Below, in pieces: positions 20,902 to 33,040 of a stretch of DNA of 64,000 bases. Under the pieces are notes generated by a model, which saw nothing but the letters and a program-made list of their open reading frames with translations, was not told where the DNA came from and made no database searches. The DNA is from Lamellibrachia satsuma (Eukaryota; Annelida; Polychaeta; Sabellida; Siboglinidae), in NCBI GenBank assembly GCA_033239005.1, contig BSQZ01000079.1:2162501-2226500 (forward strand). The letters run 5' to 3'. How positions within the stretch are numbered: position 1 is the first letter of the stretch; each line of letters begins with the position of its first letter. Position numbers and translations under genes: made by a program.

Positions 20902-21092
20902 CAGGAATGATGTTGAGCGCCACAAGAATGACGTAGAGCGCCACAGGAATGATGTTGAGCGCCACAGGAATGATGTAGAGTGCCACAGGAATGATGTTGA
21001 GCGCCACAGGAATGATGTTGAGCGCCACAGGAATGATGTTGAGCGCCAAAAGAATGACATAGAGTGCCACAGGAATGATGTGGAGCACCACT
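20902..21092 (+). repeat. 21-bp minisatellite, about 9 copies
   Basis: The unit GGAATGATGTTGAGCGCCACA repeats with few changes, alternating GTTGAGCGCC and GTAGAGTGCC versions. Because 21 is divisible by 3 and the unit lacks stops in several frames, long overlapping frames with 7-residue periods appear on both strands. They are artefacts of the repeat. Confidence 0.9.
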
Positions 21093-21439
21093 GTAGCCTG
21101 GAAGAACCAACTGCAGATCGTTCTACGTACGTTTAAAGGTGACAGAAGTATCTACCAAAGTGCTGGCGAACGTAGGACTTGTCTATGTCTGGCTCTCAGC
21201 TGGACTATGCTATGTTCATACAGACGACATAGACAAGGCACCAGCCGAACGTACCATATTGCTCTTACAGGGGTGAAGTTGGTCCTGCGAAGTGCGGCAG
21301 TGCTGACATGGCAACCTCTAGCATTTATCTCAATGACGACATCAACGAAGGTACTAATTTTGATTTTGTTAACTGTACAGTTTTGAAAAGTATTTTTCCG
21401 ACTTGATAGACAAAGAATTGAAGCTTCTGTTTTAATAGT

Positions 21440-21985
21440 CTGACCCACTTTAGCCCGGACCTCATTGTGTTGCCTGTGAAGCACTGTGAAGCACCGGACA
21501 AAACAAAAACTCCTGTCATGTCATGTGGTACTTGCTTTGGCGTGTCCTCACTGGCCGACATGTATCCATTTCCTATTGACTGGACACACCAAGTTTTCGT
21601 GTGACTGGTGCTTTGGTCTGATGAAATGAACATTCAGGCAGACTAAAGTCGATTGCTTAGAAGACATGGTGAATGTTGTCACCAACTCCAGTACGGCAGG
21701 CATAAATGTTCCATGTCTAGTTGGCCAAGAAAACGGTATGGTCCTGGTGCCGATGCACGACTGGGCCACCTTCTTGGCATGCTACTTCAAGAAGGTGCTT
21801 GGTATCAAGAGTCGCCATCACTTCTACTTTGAGACGGGTTGGTGTGTCAGTGCGAGACTACTGCGACACAGAATCATCATTCGAGGAGCTGCTGAAAGTT
21901 GACGCCACTGAACTGTGTCCTGACAACCAACCACTAGAGATCAAGCCAAAAGGGTTTGACATGAAGCACCAGTGGTAGCTCTATT
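21440..21985 (+). pseudogene. DUF7869-like transposon protein, relic 1
   Basis: Pieces in several frames line up into the C-terminal half of a protein family common in invertebrate genomes: YLLWRVLTGRH, then GHTKFSCDWCFGLMK, then CLEDMVNVVTNSS, a V-rich MVLVPMHDW block, YFKKVLGIKSRHHF, RDYCDTESS and a C-terminal PKGFDMKHQW. The GHT-x-F-x2-D-W-x-FG motif is the diagnostic part. The relic has a TGA after GLMK and at least two frameshifts. Related motifs occur at 23300-23625 and in the element at 32679-35894. The biochemical function of the family is not established. Confidence 0.65.
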
Positions 21986-21989
21986 GCTC

Positions 21990-22800
21990 CATTCATTGTT
22001 TCAGAGAAGTGAAAATTTGCACCATGTGAAGGGTTTTCCCAGATCACATCACATATAACGGACAACTGTTTCATGTTTTTCACAATTATTTTTTTATACA
22101 CTGTATATGTTAGTCCAGACAACGTGTTTGATAATATGCATATGTGTTATGTTTTTTTAGGGGGTGGGTGTGTATCCAAATTTTTAAAAAAAAAACAAAA
22201 TTTATAAAAATAAAAAATTTATTCTAAAAAAAAAATCCTTCCGACATGTTGCATATATGTTTGTACTACAACAATACATCATTAGTTACTATTATATGGA
22301 ATGTTATCAATGCGAAATATTTGCTGAAAAATAGGAACTAAAAACAAGATGGCTGCCATTTCCATAGCAACCATATGACCCACCAATTTTTTTCTTCAGA
22401 TTTATTGGACATACAATCCTATTGTCATTTTCTAAAAGGTTTAGGCATGTGGTAATCAAATTGGTGAAAACAAATTTCGTAGCATGTTCATAGCATGTCT
22501 CCCATTAAATAAATGTGTAAACAAAAATTTATGTTTTAAAGGATTTGTAAAATAAAAATTTTTTTTTAATACGATGGCCATTTTACATCTGGTAGCCTCA
22601 TTTTCGCATCATGGACCAATCAGCGACCAGCATCAAATGAACCCACCATGTTGAAGTAATGGTGTCTTTGACGGCAGAACAAATGGGTCCCACTTCCATA
22701 CCTATTACATGACCAGGTATCATTATTTAGCCCACTATCATTTATTTTTACCTAAGTCATAACCAAATCTAAATGGACTATTTATTCAATGTCGATGATT
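21990..22800 (+). other. AT-rich gap, no gene seen
   Basis: Contains a polyadenine-rich patch (22182-22235) and otherwise AT-rich sequence. No recognised coding or structural feature. Confidence 0.4.
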
Positions 22801-23012
22801 GTAGAATCTGACTTTGATTGGGAGGAAGAGGGCGATCAGACCGGTGCTTCTACATCTGCTGTTACGGGCCAGTTGAGACCCGAGACAAGGTGGACAATTA
22901 TGACATTGACACTGAAGTGCCCCACTGCGATGTCACAGCTGCTCTGATGAAAGCTCAGCAGGTGTTTGACTTCGTTGAAGAGCCACTGCCACTGCAAGAT
23001 GGGCCCCGCTGA
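22801..23012 (+). pseudogene. Short unassigned coding-like fragment
   Basis: Two overlapping frames look protein-like: SDFDWEEEGDQTG, and in the other frame DNYDIDTEVPHCDVTAALMK followed by FDFVEEP. The second is faintly similar to C-terminal tails of pogo/Tigger transposases, but the match is too short to assign. Surrounding sequence is mobile-element debris. Confidence 0.25.
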
Positions 23013-23289
23013 CAGTCACTGCATCAGTGGCTTCTCCGACCAGGAGCAACACTCTATGAAGTGTTTTATTTATTTTTGACCAGTGAGTGAAATGAACAAG
23101 ACTGTTTTCATTTTGTGAAAATGGCTGGATTCTTGACATGAATGTGCAAAACGATTATAGACGCATGGCATTTTTTCACTATTTATGTTGTAGACTCTTT
23201 TTGCTACTGTGAAAGGTACGTGACGACACGTTCATTAACTAAATTTGCATTCGTTTTGCTCATTTGTAGAATCAACATGCAAGAACTGA

Positions 23290-23625
23290 CGAATGCCGAG
23301 AAGGATTTAATTCAGCATCCACTTCACACTGGCAGGCCACACCCAGTTTGAGCCCGACTGGTATTTTGGCCTGATCAAGAGAAAGCTGCAGTGTACGAGG
23401 GTATCATGAATGGTGGACGTCGATGAGGTCGTCAATACGTCCTCCTTGGCAAACCGAACGCAGCTTGTCGCCGATGAGGCAGGAAATGTACTCGTCCCTA
23501 CCTTCAATTGTAACACTTTCCTGTCTCCCACCTTCAAGAAGGTGAAGGGCATCAAGGGAATGCAGCATTTCATGGTTCTTGCTGACAAGCCAGGCGTGGT
23601 GCTGGCCGCGTCGAGCCCGTTGAGG
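23290..23625 (+). pseudogene. DUF7869-like transposon protein, relic 2
   Basis: Contains AGHTQFEPDWYFGLIKRK, the same diagnostic motif as relic 1. After a frameshift at about 23405 come VVNTSSLANRTQLV, NVLVPTFN and FKKVKGIKGMQHFMVL, in the same order as relic 1. The N-terminal part is missing. The two relics differ clearly in sequence, so they are separate insertions or an old duplication. Confidence 0.65.
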
Positions 23626-24734
23626 TGGGGCAGGGAAAGGCCTTATGGAGCTGGCACTGGTTGACTCAGCAGGAGCAGACTTTCCTAATTACTGGAGCTG
23701 AGAGTGTGTAGTGTTATCATATATGTAATGTGTAAATAATGTTTTATTTTCAGATATTTTATGGGTTTATTTTAGCGGTTCGGCCAATACCGCTTGCGGT
23801 AACCTAAATGAGGTGGCATTCAATATTATTTTTTTCCACTTTATACTTCTGAATCTTCTTTATACACACCTTTCATGCCATTTGGAGCATTATAAATGCA
23901 TCACTGCTATAGGAGAAGCAATTTTTCAATGCAGTATTTTTTAAACTGATTTTCTCAAACTTATTCCAGGAATGTGTACACTAAGTGTAATATCTTGGCC
24001 CAGGATTAAGATACATATTTCATGCTTTAGTCATTTTAAAGCTATGTATCTCCTCTATTTGAATCTGTAATAAAATGGCTTTGTCAAATTGTTGAGAAAA
24101 GCCAGGTTTTGACATGTGGCATCACATTTGTATATCTAAGTATAATTAAATTTAGTCTGTGTGTGCTGTATTAATCCAGGAATATAATTTACTCCATAAG
24201 TTGTAAATCATTCCTACAGTGTATTTTCTCAGGGTGACAGGGACGACATTAAATGTCTGTCACGGACTGACAGTAATTCACTCATGACTTTATTACCATG
24301 ATGTTGTGTAACATTTCTAATTTAAATATAATTACATTTATTCTGTTATTTGACATCATCCAGTTATTATCCATCCTACAAGTCACCCCCCCAGATGACA
24401 GTTCCCGTTTTGTGAAGTTGTTGTTGACAAAGCCGCTACAGTTGACAACACCTGAACAGTCCTCACAGTGTTATTTGGATTAGACAAGAGCTAAGTACAT
24501 AAGTGAGGACATATGAAGCTACATGTGTATCCAGTGTTTCTGATGACGTCAAATAAGTTGTAACTGATGTCTCTGAACTGTTTTTTTTTCAAGATTTTCA
24601 CGTTACAAAAAACTGTGAGCACATTCCGGGTGAAACACCATCATGAAACAAAAACATTTCCTATTGCCTAAAACCTAGTCCGGTCGAGGCGCGTCAAGAC
24701 AGAGACAAGACACCGGTTGAACGTTGTGTATCCT
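23626..24734 (+). other. Gap with one weak candidate exon
   Basis: Mostly AT-rich. At 24394 a C-rich tract plus AG is followed by a 30-codon frame (DDSSRFVKLLLTKPLQLTT...) that ends in TAG at 24481-24483. Its phase would fit the open phase-1 end of the gene at 16629-18837, but this is a one-in-three coincidence and about 5.5 kb of transposon debris lies between. Nothing else was recognised. Confidence 0.25.
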
Positions 24735-26990
24735 TGTCGAGACGCTCATGCTAGTCACTGTATCACTGCCATCGGTAACATGCTCGTGTTGATCATTGCA
24801 TCACTGCCGTCAGTAACACGCTTGTGGTAGTCATTGTGTCATTGCTGTCGGTAACACGCTCGTGCTAGTCATCGCGTCATTGCCATCAGTAACACATGCT
24901 GGTCATCGCGTCACTGCTATCGGTAACACATTGGTAACACGCTCGTGCTAGTTATCTCGTCATTGTCATCAGTGACACGCTTGTGCTCATTGCCGCCGGT
25001 AATTGCACTGTTGCCATCGGTGACATGCTTGTGCTGGTCATTGCGTCACTTTTGTCGGTAACATGCTTGTGCTAGTCATCGCGTCATTGCCATCAGTAAC
25101 ACGCTCATGCTGGTCATCGCATCACTTCCGTCGATAACACGCTTGTGCTAGTCATCGCGTCATTGCCATCACCAACACGCTTGTGCTCATTGTCGTCGGT
25201 AACACATTTGTGCTGGTAATCATGTTGTTGCCCTCAGTGACACGCTTGTGCTAGTCACTGCGTCACTTCCGTCGGTAACACACTCGTGCTGGTCACTGCA
25301 TCACTGCCGTCGGTAACACGCTCGTGCTAGTCATCGCGTCATTGCCATCAGTAACAAGCTGGTGCTGGTCTTCACGTCACTGTCGTCGGTAACACTCTCG
25401 TGCTAGTCATCGCGTCACTGCCGTCGGTAACACGCTCGTGCTGGTCATTGCGTCACTTCCGTCGGTAACACGCTTGTGCTGGTCATCACGTCACTTCCGT
25501 CGGTAGCACACTTGTGCTGGTCATCGCGTCACTGCCGTTGGTAACACGCTTGTGCTGGTCATCGCGTTACTTCCGTCGGTAACACGCTCGTGCTAGTCAT
25601 CGCGTCATTGCCATCAGTAACAAGCTGGTGCTGGTCATCACATCACTGTCATCGGTAACACTCTCGTGCTAGTCATCGAGTCATTGCCATCAGTAACAAG
25701 CTGGTGCTGGTCATCACGTCACTGTCATCAGTAACACTCTCGTGCTAGTCATCACATAATTGCCATCAGTAACATGCTGGTGCTGGTCATTGCATCACTG
25801 CCGTCGGTAACACTCTCGTGCTGGTCATTACGTCACTTCCGTCGGTAACGCGCTTGTGCTGGTCACTGCATCACTGCCGTCGGTAACACGCTCGTGCTAG
25901 TCATCGCGTCATTGCCATCAGTAACAAGCTGGTGCTGGTCATCACGTCACTGTCGTCGGTAACACTCTCGTGCTAGTCATTGCATCACTGCCGTCGGTAA
26001 CACGCTCGTGCTGGTCATCACGTCACTTCTGTCGGTAACACGCTTGTGCTGGTCATCACGTCACTTCTGTCGGTAACACACTTGTGCTGGTCATCGCGTC
26101 ACTGCCGTTGGTAACACGCTTGTGCTGGTCATCGCGTCACTTCCGTCGGTAACACGCTCGTGCTAGTCATCGCATCATTGCCATCAGTAACAAGCTGGTG
26201 CTGGTCATCATGTCACTGTCGTCGGTAACACTCTCGTGCTAGTCATCGCATAATTGCCATCAGTAACATGCTGGTGCTGGTCATTGCATCACTGCCGTCG
26301 GTAACACTCTCGTGCTGGTCACTGCGTCACTTCCGTCGGTAACACGCTTGTGCTGGTCATCACATTACTGTCGTCGGTAACACTCTCGTGCTAGTCCTCG
26401 CATAATTGCCATCAGTAACATGCTGGTGCTGGTCATTGCATCACTGCCGTCGGTAACACGTTCGTGCTGGTCATCACGTCACTGTCGTCGGTAACACGCT
26501 CGTGCTAGTCATCGCGTCACTTCCATCAGTAACACGCTCATGCTGGTCATCACGTCACTGCCGTCGGTAACACGCTCATGCTAGTCATCGCGTCATTGCC
26601 ATCAGTAACACATGCTGGTCATCGCGTCACTGCTATCGGTAACACATTGGTAACACGCTTGTGCTAGTCATCGCGTCATTGTCATCAGTGACTCGCTTGT
26701 GCTCACTGCTGTTGGTAACACCTTCGTGCTGATCATCGCGTTGTTGCCACTGGTGACACGCTTGTGCTGGCCATCGCGTCACTGCCGTCGGTAACACGCT
26801 CGTGCTAGTCATCGCGTCATTGCTACTGGTCACATACTCATGCTGGTCATTGAGTCACTGCAGTCAGTGTCAGCCTGGTACTGGTTACTACAGCCGGTGT
26901 CAGCCTGGTACTGGTCATTGCTTTCGGTGACAACATGGTACTGGTCATCGTGTCATTGCCGTTAGAGAAGTGTTGGTCAACATCTCACCG
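24735..26990 (+). repeat. Satellite array, 38-bp unit, over 50 copies
   Basis: The basic unit is GTGCTAGTCATCGCGTCATT followed by GCCATCAGTAACACGCTC. Variants differ at fixed positions (AGTCAT/GGTCAT, TCAGTAAC/TCGGTAAC, AAGCTG/ACGCTC). Blocks of variants recur in the same order: the run from about 25313 is repeated from about 25876. The irregular segment at about 24868-25000, with a shortened unit and ACACATTGGTAACACG, recurs at 26587-26710. Copies at the 3' edge (26860-26990) are more diverged. No gene is present; open frames inside are artefacts. Confidence 0.95.
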
Positions 26991-27752
26991 GGTTAGAGTA
27001 TAAGACTGTCTGCTATGAACATGTGGATGTGACGCAACCCTCTACAAGTGCACCCGTTTGGATCACCATTGCCTCAACAGCTGAACTGGAGCGTCTGCCT
27101 CAACAACCGACTACGTTGTACAAGCTGGAGTAGGTCAGTTTAACTAAGGCTCCCTTTGACAGTCAGGAGAAACGCTGTCTTCTATTAGAGTGACTGATGC
27201 CGAGGTGTGGTATGTTGACAAGAGTACCATGAATCAGGCTGTGTGTCTGACATGGCTCTAGATGTCTGCTGGTTGCATTACGGTTCCATGAGCTAATGCG
27301 GCTCCAGGAGCTAATGCACTGCTGCACGTGAGGCTGGACCATCCATCTACATCTCCATGGAGCAACCTGGACGTCGGTGACAGTTTGGTACTGATCATCA
27401 TGTCTTTGTCATCAATGACACTCTCATACTGGTCATTAGTGGACCAAATGTCACTTGTTTGGGATATAGAGCTGGCCAAGATGGCTATGTGGGCAACCAA
27501 CATTGGCAGAGTGGGGCAAGTCGGAGAGTGCACTTAGACTGCAATGTCTCGCTAGTGGCCTCGTTGAGCAGTAAAGTAGTGTGGGCAAGCCTCGTTGACC
27601 TGTACAGTAGAGTGGGTAAGCTTTGTCCACTTGTCCTCTACACAATTTATTGTGTTTATTTCCCTGTTTTCAGCCTCGAATTAACTTTTTTCAACGTGCT
27701 AAAATTTATTAATTTTTGTTGATAAATGACAACTCAAAGTATGTTTACAGAT
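26991..27752 (+). other. Gap, no gene seen
   Basis: Non-repetitive sequence with short frames only. A few units reminiscent of the 38-bp satellite (CATACTGGTCATTAG) appear near 27425, so this stretch may be old satellite flank. Confidence 0.35.
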
Positions 27753-28726
27753 GTTGGTACAACGAATTATCATCAGTCGTGAAAGACCAAGTGACAAAGT
27801 CACTGTGGGACATGTAGGAGTTATGGATAGAGTATGTATTACACGTGTTTGTTGACATTATAATGTAACTGATATCATCGTAATTGTGTCTTGTATTCAA
27901 TGTCATCAACCAAAGTAAGTAATCATGATCTCAGTCATGTTTATACTACTTCAGTGTTTTCAGCCACAACGACTGTCCTCTGTCACCTGACTGTTGTGAC
28001 AGACTGGAGGAGAAGTTTGATGGGAGGATTGATGTGGTAAGTAAATTCACTAACAAAGTCTGGCTAATTTCATTTTGTTTACAGTTGTCAGAACAACAAC
28101 CTGTCATCAGCTGTAAAAGACGATGTGTCACAGACATTGATAACACTGCCAGGGATAAGGATAGAGTATTTGATGAGAGATCGAGACATAAGTTTGGTCA
28201 CTCAGAGGCTGTGACCAATAAACAAGCCTGGAGGTTTACAGCTGTTGGTACAACGAATTATCATCAGTCGTGAAAGACCAAGTGACAAAGTCACTGTGGG
28301 ACATGTAGGAGTTATGGGTAGAGTATGTATTACATGTGTTTGCTGACATTATAATGTAACTGATGTCATCGTAATTGTGTCTTGTATTCAATGTCATCAA
28401 CCAAAGTAAGTAATTATGATCTCAGTCATGTTTATACTACTTCAGTGTTTTCAGCCTCAGCGACAGTCCTCTGTCACCTGATTGTTGTGACAGACTGGAG
28501 GAGAAGTTTGGTGGGAGGATTGATGTGGTAAGTAAATTCACTAACAAAGTCTGGCTAATTTCATTTTGTTTACAGTTGTCGGAACAACGACTTGTCATCA
28601 GCTGTAAAAGACGATGTGTCACAGACATTGACGACGCTGCCAGGGATAAAGATAGAGTAAGTATTTGATGAGAGATCGAGACAGAAGTTTGGTCACTCAG
28701 AAGCTGTGACCAATAAACAAGGCTGG
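27753..28726 (+). repeat. Tandem duplication, about 491-bp unit, two copies
   Basis: The unit begins GTTGGTACAACGAATTATCA and recurs 491 bp later at 28244 with high identity. Each copy contains exon-like pieces with good splice sites: TTTTCAG before a block reading SPLSPD-CCDRLEEKF and ending in GTAAGT, then TTTACAG before a block with LSSAVKDDV. The pieces probably belong to the 5' part of the adjacent Mutator-like gene, but no domain could be named. The second copy runs on into the Mutator-like region at 28740. Confidence 0.8.
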
Positions 28727-28739
28727 AGTCTCCGAGCCA

Positions 28740-29680
28740 AGTACAATGCCATGGATGATTATGACAGGAAGCCAGTCTTTCTCATCAGTCGTCAGGGCAG
28801 ACGCGCAGTGGAAGATCCAGGCAGAGCAAAGGCCATCAAAAGTGTTGCCTTCACTCGTCAAGAACCTGGTCTGCACAGTTTGTGGACAGTGCACCTTTGC
28901 TATCCGAGCTGTTGACCGCGAACTCAACATGGTGAGCAAGTTGGAGACTTTCTGTACTGGCGGTGACCAGGTGATCAACTCAACACTTTCATCAGACCAC
29001 ATTGGCAGTTCATATGCAACAAATCTCCTGTATGTTGTGGTGCGGTCAGCCGTGTCTGCTTCAATGGACATGCAGTACTGCCGCTACCTGGACATGCCAG
29101 TGATGACTGCCAACACCTTCAACAAACACATGAAGGCCATCACTGCTGAAGGTGGTGAATGACGTCGTGTGCAAGGCAGCCCAAATTGTCTGCTAATTCT
29201 ACAAGGATCACGACCCCTCCATCGACGAATACGGTGTCATTGACAATGCAGTGAGTTATGATAGCACTTAGATGACCCGCAGCCACAAGTCTATGTAAGG
29301 CATCGGGTGCATTGTGGAGGTGGTGACAGGACTGGTGATCGACTTCACCATCCTGTCACTCTACTGCCAGAGCTGCTCAGCTGCTACAACGCGCTACGGC
29401 AGTCGCGAAACGAAAGACTTCCAGGACTGGCATGAACCGCACAACGACTGCAATGTCAACTACACAGGCTCCTCTGGTGGGATGGAGGTGGAGGTAGTGG
29501 AAATCCTGTGGAAGCAGTCAATCGACAGACACAACTACCAATATACCACGATGGTATCAGATGGTGACTCACGGAGTTACAGACACCTGTGCACCAAGAA
29601 GGTGTCCGGCGATGACGTGGAGATTGTCAAGGAAGAATGTGTCAACAACATAGTGGCCTGTCTTCTAGGACTTCATCGAG
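28740..29680 (+). pseudogene. Mutator-like transposase-domain relic 1
   Basis: The product pieces follow the order of the Mutator-like transposase domain found in many animal genomes: ELNMV, a G-rich start, LDMPVMTANTFNKHMKAI, then after stops GCIVEVVTGLVIDFTILS, YCQSCS, GSSGGMEVE, ILW-x-QSIDRH, YTTMVSDGDSRSY and VEIVKEECVNN. The D in VIDF, the GSSG-x-MEVE block and the SDGD motif are the characteristic landmarks. Several stop codons (for example near 29160 and 29270) and frameshifts break it. It sits directly after the 491-bp duplication, which may hold its upstream exons. It is not functional as read. Confidence 0.8.
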
Positions 29681-30402
29681 GACTTGTCGCTGGAATTAAT
29701 AACATTTGAAATTTGGTTGGGAAACAATGAAGTTATGTCCATTTCAACTGAAGCCCTTTTGTTTTCTGAGGCTGAAAGTGGATTTCTTGAATTTCTTCAG
29801 GAACTGGCTGCGTCTCAGCTGCAATGGCTTCAGAATAAAATCGGTTAATCGCGATTTTCTAAGAAACATGTTTTTTCCCTCACACCTGCTACCTTCATTT
29901 TCACTTATCCATGTTACTGCTTGACAGAATTGCTTGAAATCTGCCACAGCGTATCTTGATAGGAAGCCCTTGAAAACTGTCAAAAAAGACGAGCTTTGAT
30001 TGTAAAATTCACCCTCTGATTTTTCAGGGGAAAAACACAAAAACAATTTTAAATAAAAAACAAAGTTGACAGTTTTCACTGGGGTTGTATGTAGTAACTA
30101 TACACAATGTTGGGGCTACCTAAGGCCAGTAGCCACCAAGATATGTGGAAGGAAAGTTCAATACAAGATGGTCACCATACCGTGGGAAAATTCCGTCCAA
30201 AAATTAAGGAAAAAAATTCACAAATGGTTTCTTTCCATGACTCAGGTTTCAGGATTCTAAGTTCAATACCAACAACAAAAGTGCTCAAACCATTAACATT
30301 TTATAGATATATTTATATTACTTTCATCTTTCAAAAGAAGCAGACATCAATTCATTTGAATGTTGTAACCTAAGTTAAACAGTAAACCATCATGTGTCTA
30401 AT

Positions 30403-30405
30403 GTT

Positions 30406-30437
<32 letters not shown>

Positions 30438-30444
30438 TATATAT
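30403..30444 (+). repeat. ATT and TA microsatellites
   Basis: An (ATT)n run of about 18 bp is followed directly by a (TA)n run of about 24 bp. Confidence 0.9.
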
Positions 30445-30863
30445 AAATTAAATTGTTGCACTATTATTATATTTGTAATTAACAGCTAATCCAAACACAG
30501 AACAAATAATAGTAGGTGTCCCAGTAGAGCGGCTGTGCAGTGCACACAGATGCTGATACTGTTGGATTTACCATTTATTTGTCCTACGTGTATTTGTATT
30601 TCTATGTACACTATGTGAATAATTTTTTGTTTTAATCATCTCGAGTCTTTGTACTTTCATTCAGTATGCATGTTAATCCAAGTGAGTATGTACTCAATAA
30701 ACGCCAGGCCTGTAAACGCTGTGTCTATTCAAGATCACCTATGCGTTTCAGCCGCATTGTCACTGCTGCCAGCACGACACCACGTCGACAAACGTGGCCT
30801 TTTCCTTTGACCATTTACCACCTATAGCGGTGTCCATACGCAATAAAATCTGCATTCCCTCAG

Positions 30864-30994
30864 CTTTCTAATGGTATATGTCACTTTTATGTTTTGAAAA
30901 AAATTTTTCACCATAAAAACTAAACAATATATAGATACAGAAATCAAATAAACTCATAGTAACAAAACATAAAAGTGACATATATATATGAAAG
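30864..30994. repeat. Inverted repeat, about 31-bp arms
   Basis: The left arm (30864-30895, core TATGTCACTTTTATGTTTT) is the reverse complement of the right arm (30964-30994, core AAAACATAAAAGTGACATA), with a 68-bp AT-rich loop. The inner 19 bp pair perfectly and the outer part less well. It could be a small palindromic mobile element; no target duplication is obvious. Confidence 0.75.
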
Positions 30995-31688
30995 ATTAAT
31001 ATATCCTCTAGAAAGTTAAACAACCCTTAGTTTGATATATGTTATGGTCACTCAGCGAAGTTATAATATTCATATGCACCCACGTGACACGTGCCATCTT
31101 AAGTACTACTCAAGATGCAGAGCTTTGATTTACCGGCAATAATAGATATTGACTTAACCAACACATTTACAACAGCTTTGCAGATCGTAACAAGTATGTA
31201 TACAATCATTAGTTAAACTAGATTACTTCATAGTATTTTGAAATTGGTAGGAATTAATTACGTTTAAATATTTGTCTTTGAAGTCGGAGACCTGTCATGC
31301 AACTACTTCACAACGGGAAATTGAGTAATCACTGCGGCAGTGTAGCGATTGACAGTGTACTAAAATAGAGTTTTGCTTATGTTACCGATAAGCAAACACT
31401 TAAAAAAAACAATATTTGCAATAATTAATTTGTCATAAATAACATATATATTTTGTTAACAAATATTGTTAATGTGGTATCTAACAGAAATGAAAGGGGA
31501 GCGTCGGTTGTTTGCCTAGGCGCTTCGCCGCAGTTTGTGTTGGGCGATAATACCATGATTTTGTGATCGGCGTATTCAGCTTGCATGAATCTTGTAACTA
31601 TTTGTTACCTTATATAAAAGGCCAATGTATTATAAATATGTTCCTTTATCTAAACACCTTAGTTATGTAAATTAAAAAGCAACAACAG

Positions 31689-32678
31689 GGGCCGTATGCA
31701 TGAAGGCCGGATAAAAGTTAAACCCGGATAGGCCCTATCCACGTTTAAATACGGCCCCTATTTTGTATGCACGAGTCGTAAATAGGGTGGCGTATAGCTA
31801 TCCGCCTGTTTCTATTTTCACACTGGGAAATTCCATGCCGCGCTGGGGATTGTGGAACTGTCTGCCTTACTTCTGTCTGTAATCCCACAACTAGGACGGT
31901 CAATCATACGTCACTAATGTCGGGTCTCCCTGGAGACAGTAAACATAAACAATCTAGCGCGAGTGTTAATTACGTTAACGTTCGCACTGAGTCGCTGTCA
32001 GTAATGAATATCTGCAATCCACTGTCATTTAAAACACATTGCCGAACGACAAATCCACGAAAGCGTTTATTAACATAATAGCAGAAACATGAGAAAGAAT
32101 GTAAACAATTTAACCTCGTTCAGTTCCCGCCAACCCCAAGGGCGGATGCTGCAAGGTGACTGCATCAAAACATTTGTGGCAGTCGCTTATTCACTAAGCC
32201 TACGAAAATGGAAAAACAGCCAAAAAGACCCAGAAAGGCGAACTTCACTGACACTGATGTAAGAGTGTTGTTGGAGGAGATCAATCTTGAGCATCACACA
32301 CTGTTTATGGCTAACACTCAAGCTGTTACCAACAAAGTGAAAGCTGATGCTTGGAGAAAAATCACAGATAAAACCAGTGCGTGTGGTGTGGCCGTGCGTT
32401 CTCCACAAGACGTGAAAGATAAGTGGAGGGCTCTGAAAGGGGCGGTGTTGAATAAGCAAAGGCAGCAGGGGAAAACAGGAGGAGGACCTGAAGAAAAACC
32501 CCTACCATATGAGGATCTCATCTTGAACATCATTGGAGAAAATTCCAACTTGTACACTGGAATTGACGGTAAGCTTACGTCAACTAGTTTAGACTATGTC
32601 AATCACTCTTTCTCTATGTCACATGTATAAAAATATACGGTATGTGAACTTAGTTATAAAGTTTTAGCCTACATAAAC
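31689..32678 (+). mobile_element. One end of a PIF/Harbinger element
   Basis: The left terminus GGGCCGTATGCATG follows CAG (31686-31688), the same junction and terminal sequence as the complete Harbinger element at 49474. The first 70 bp can fold back (GGGGCCGTAT facing ATACGGCCCC at about 31749-31758). The Myb/SANT gene at 32208 is the usual second gene of Harbinger elements. No transposase exon or matching right end was found, and a different transposon (32679-35894) begins just after the first Myb exon. Confidence 0.75.
32208..32568 (+). CDS. Myb/SANT-like DNA-binding protein of Harbinger, exon 1
   Basis: ATG at 32208, open to a donor (GACGGTAAGC) at 32569, 120 codons. The sequence KANFTDTDVRVLLEEI, then DAWRKITDK and VKDKWRALKG gives the three-helix Myb/SANT-like fold (trihelix type) that acts as the DNA-binding and nuclear-import partner of Harbinger transposases. 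The exon ends after a GKTGGGPEEKPLPYEDLI linker, at the same position (after GIDG) as the homologous exon at 54274 in the complete element. This conserved exon limit supports the splice site. The second exon was not found. Confidence 0.8.
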
Positions 32679-32713
32679 AATTGTGCTGCCTAGTGCAACA
32701 AACCCCTAAGTCC
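32679..32713 (+). repeat. Left terminal inverted repeat
   Basis: Starts AATTGTGCTGCCTAGTGCAA. It is the reverse complement of 35860-35894 with two mismatches in 35 positions. Confidence 0.85.
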
Positions 32714-33040
32714 TTATTTGGAGAAATTTTAGTTTTCATTTTTATTTGCTCTCTAGGTGTCTCTACTATCTGCATATATAATCACACATGTCGAGTTGTG
32801 CGCCTAAGTCCTGTTATTCACGTTCCACCGAGTGCCCTATAATGCCATAGCTACTAGGTAAACAACCCCCCAAGTCCCTGCGGGTCATATGCAGGGCACA
32901 GCGAGCTCTTAGCCAATGAACACACAGCTAATACCCCACGTGACCTGTCCGTTTCTAGATGCCACACCTCGGTCGCCATTGTTGTTTTGATCAGTATCCA
33001 GTGTTTACATCTTCACGAGTGCGATTTTTATTAAATTTTG

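Larger units (their letters stand above)
29710..31685 (+). other. Long AT-rich gap
   Basis: No coding sequence recognised. It contains simple repeats (30403-30444), an inverted repeat (30864-30994) and otherwise AT-rich unique-looking sequence. It ends where the Harbinger terminus begins. Confidence 0.4.

Noticed and set aside
22801..23012. pogo/Tigger transposase C-terminus
   Set aside because: Only a short acidic and VEE-type stretch matches; no DDE core or CENP-B-like domain nearby.
24394..24483. Last exon of the gene at 16629-18837
   Set aside because: Phase fits, but this is a one-in-three chance; no sequence evidence links it and 5.5 kb of transposon debris intervenes.
24735..26990. 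Possible CRISPR array because of regular short repeats
   Set aside because: Units are contiguous 38-bp satellite copies with no unique spacers, in a eukaryotic setting with no cas genes.
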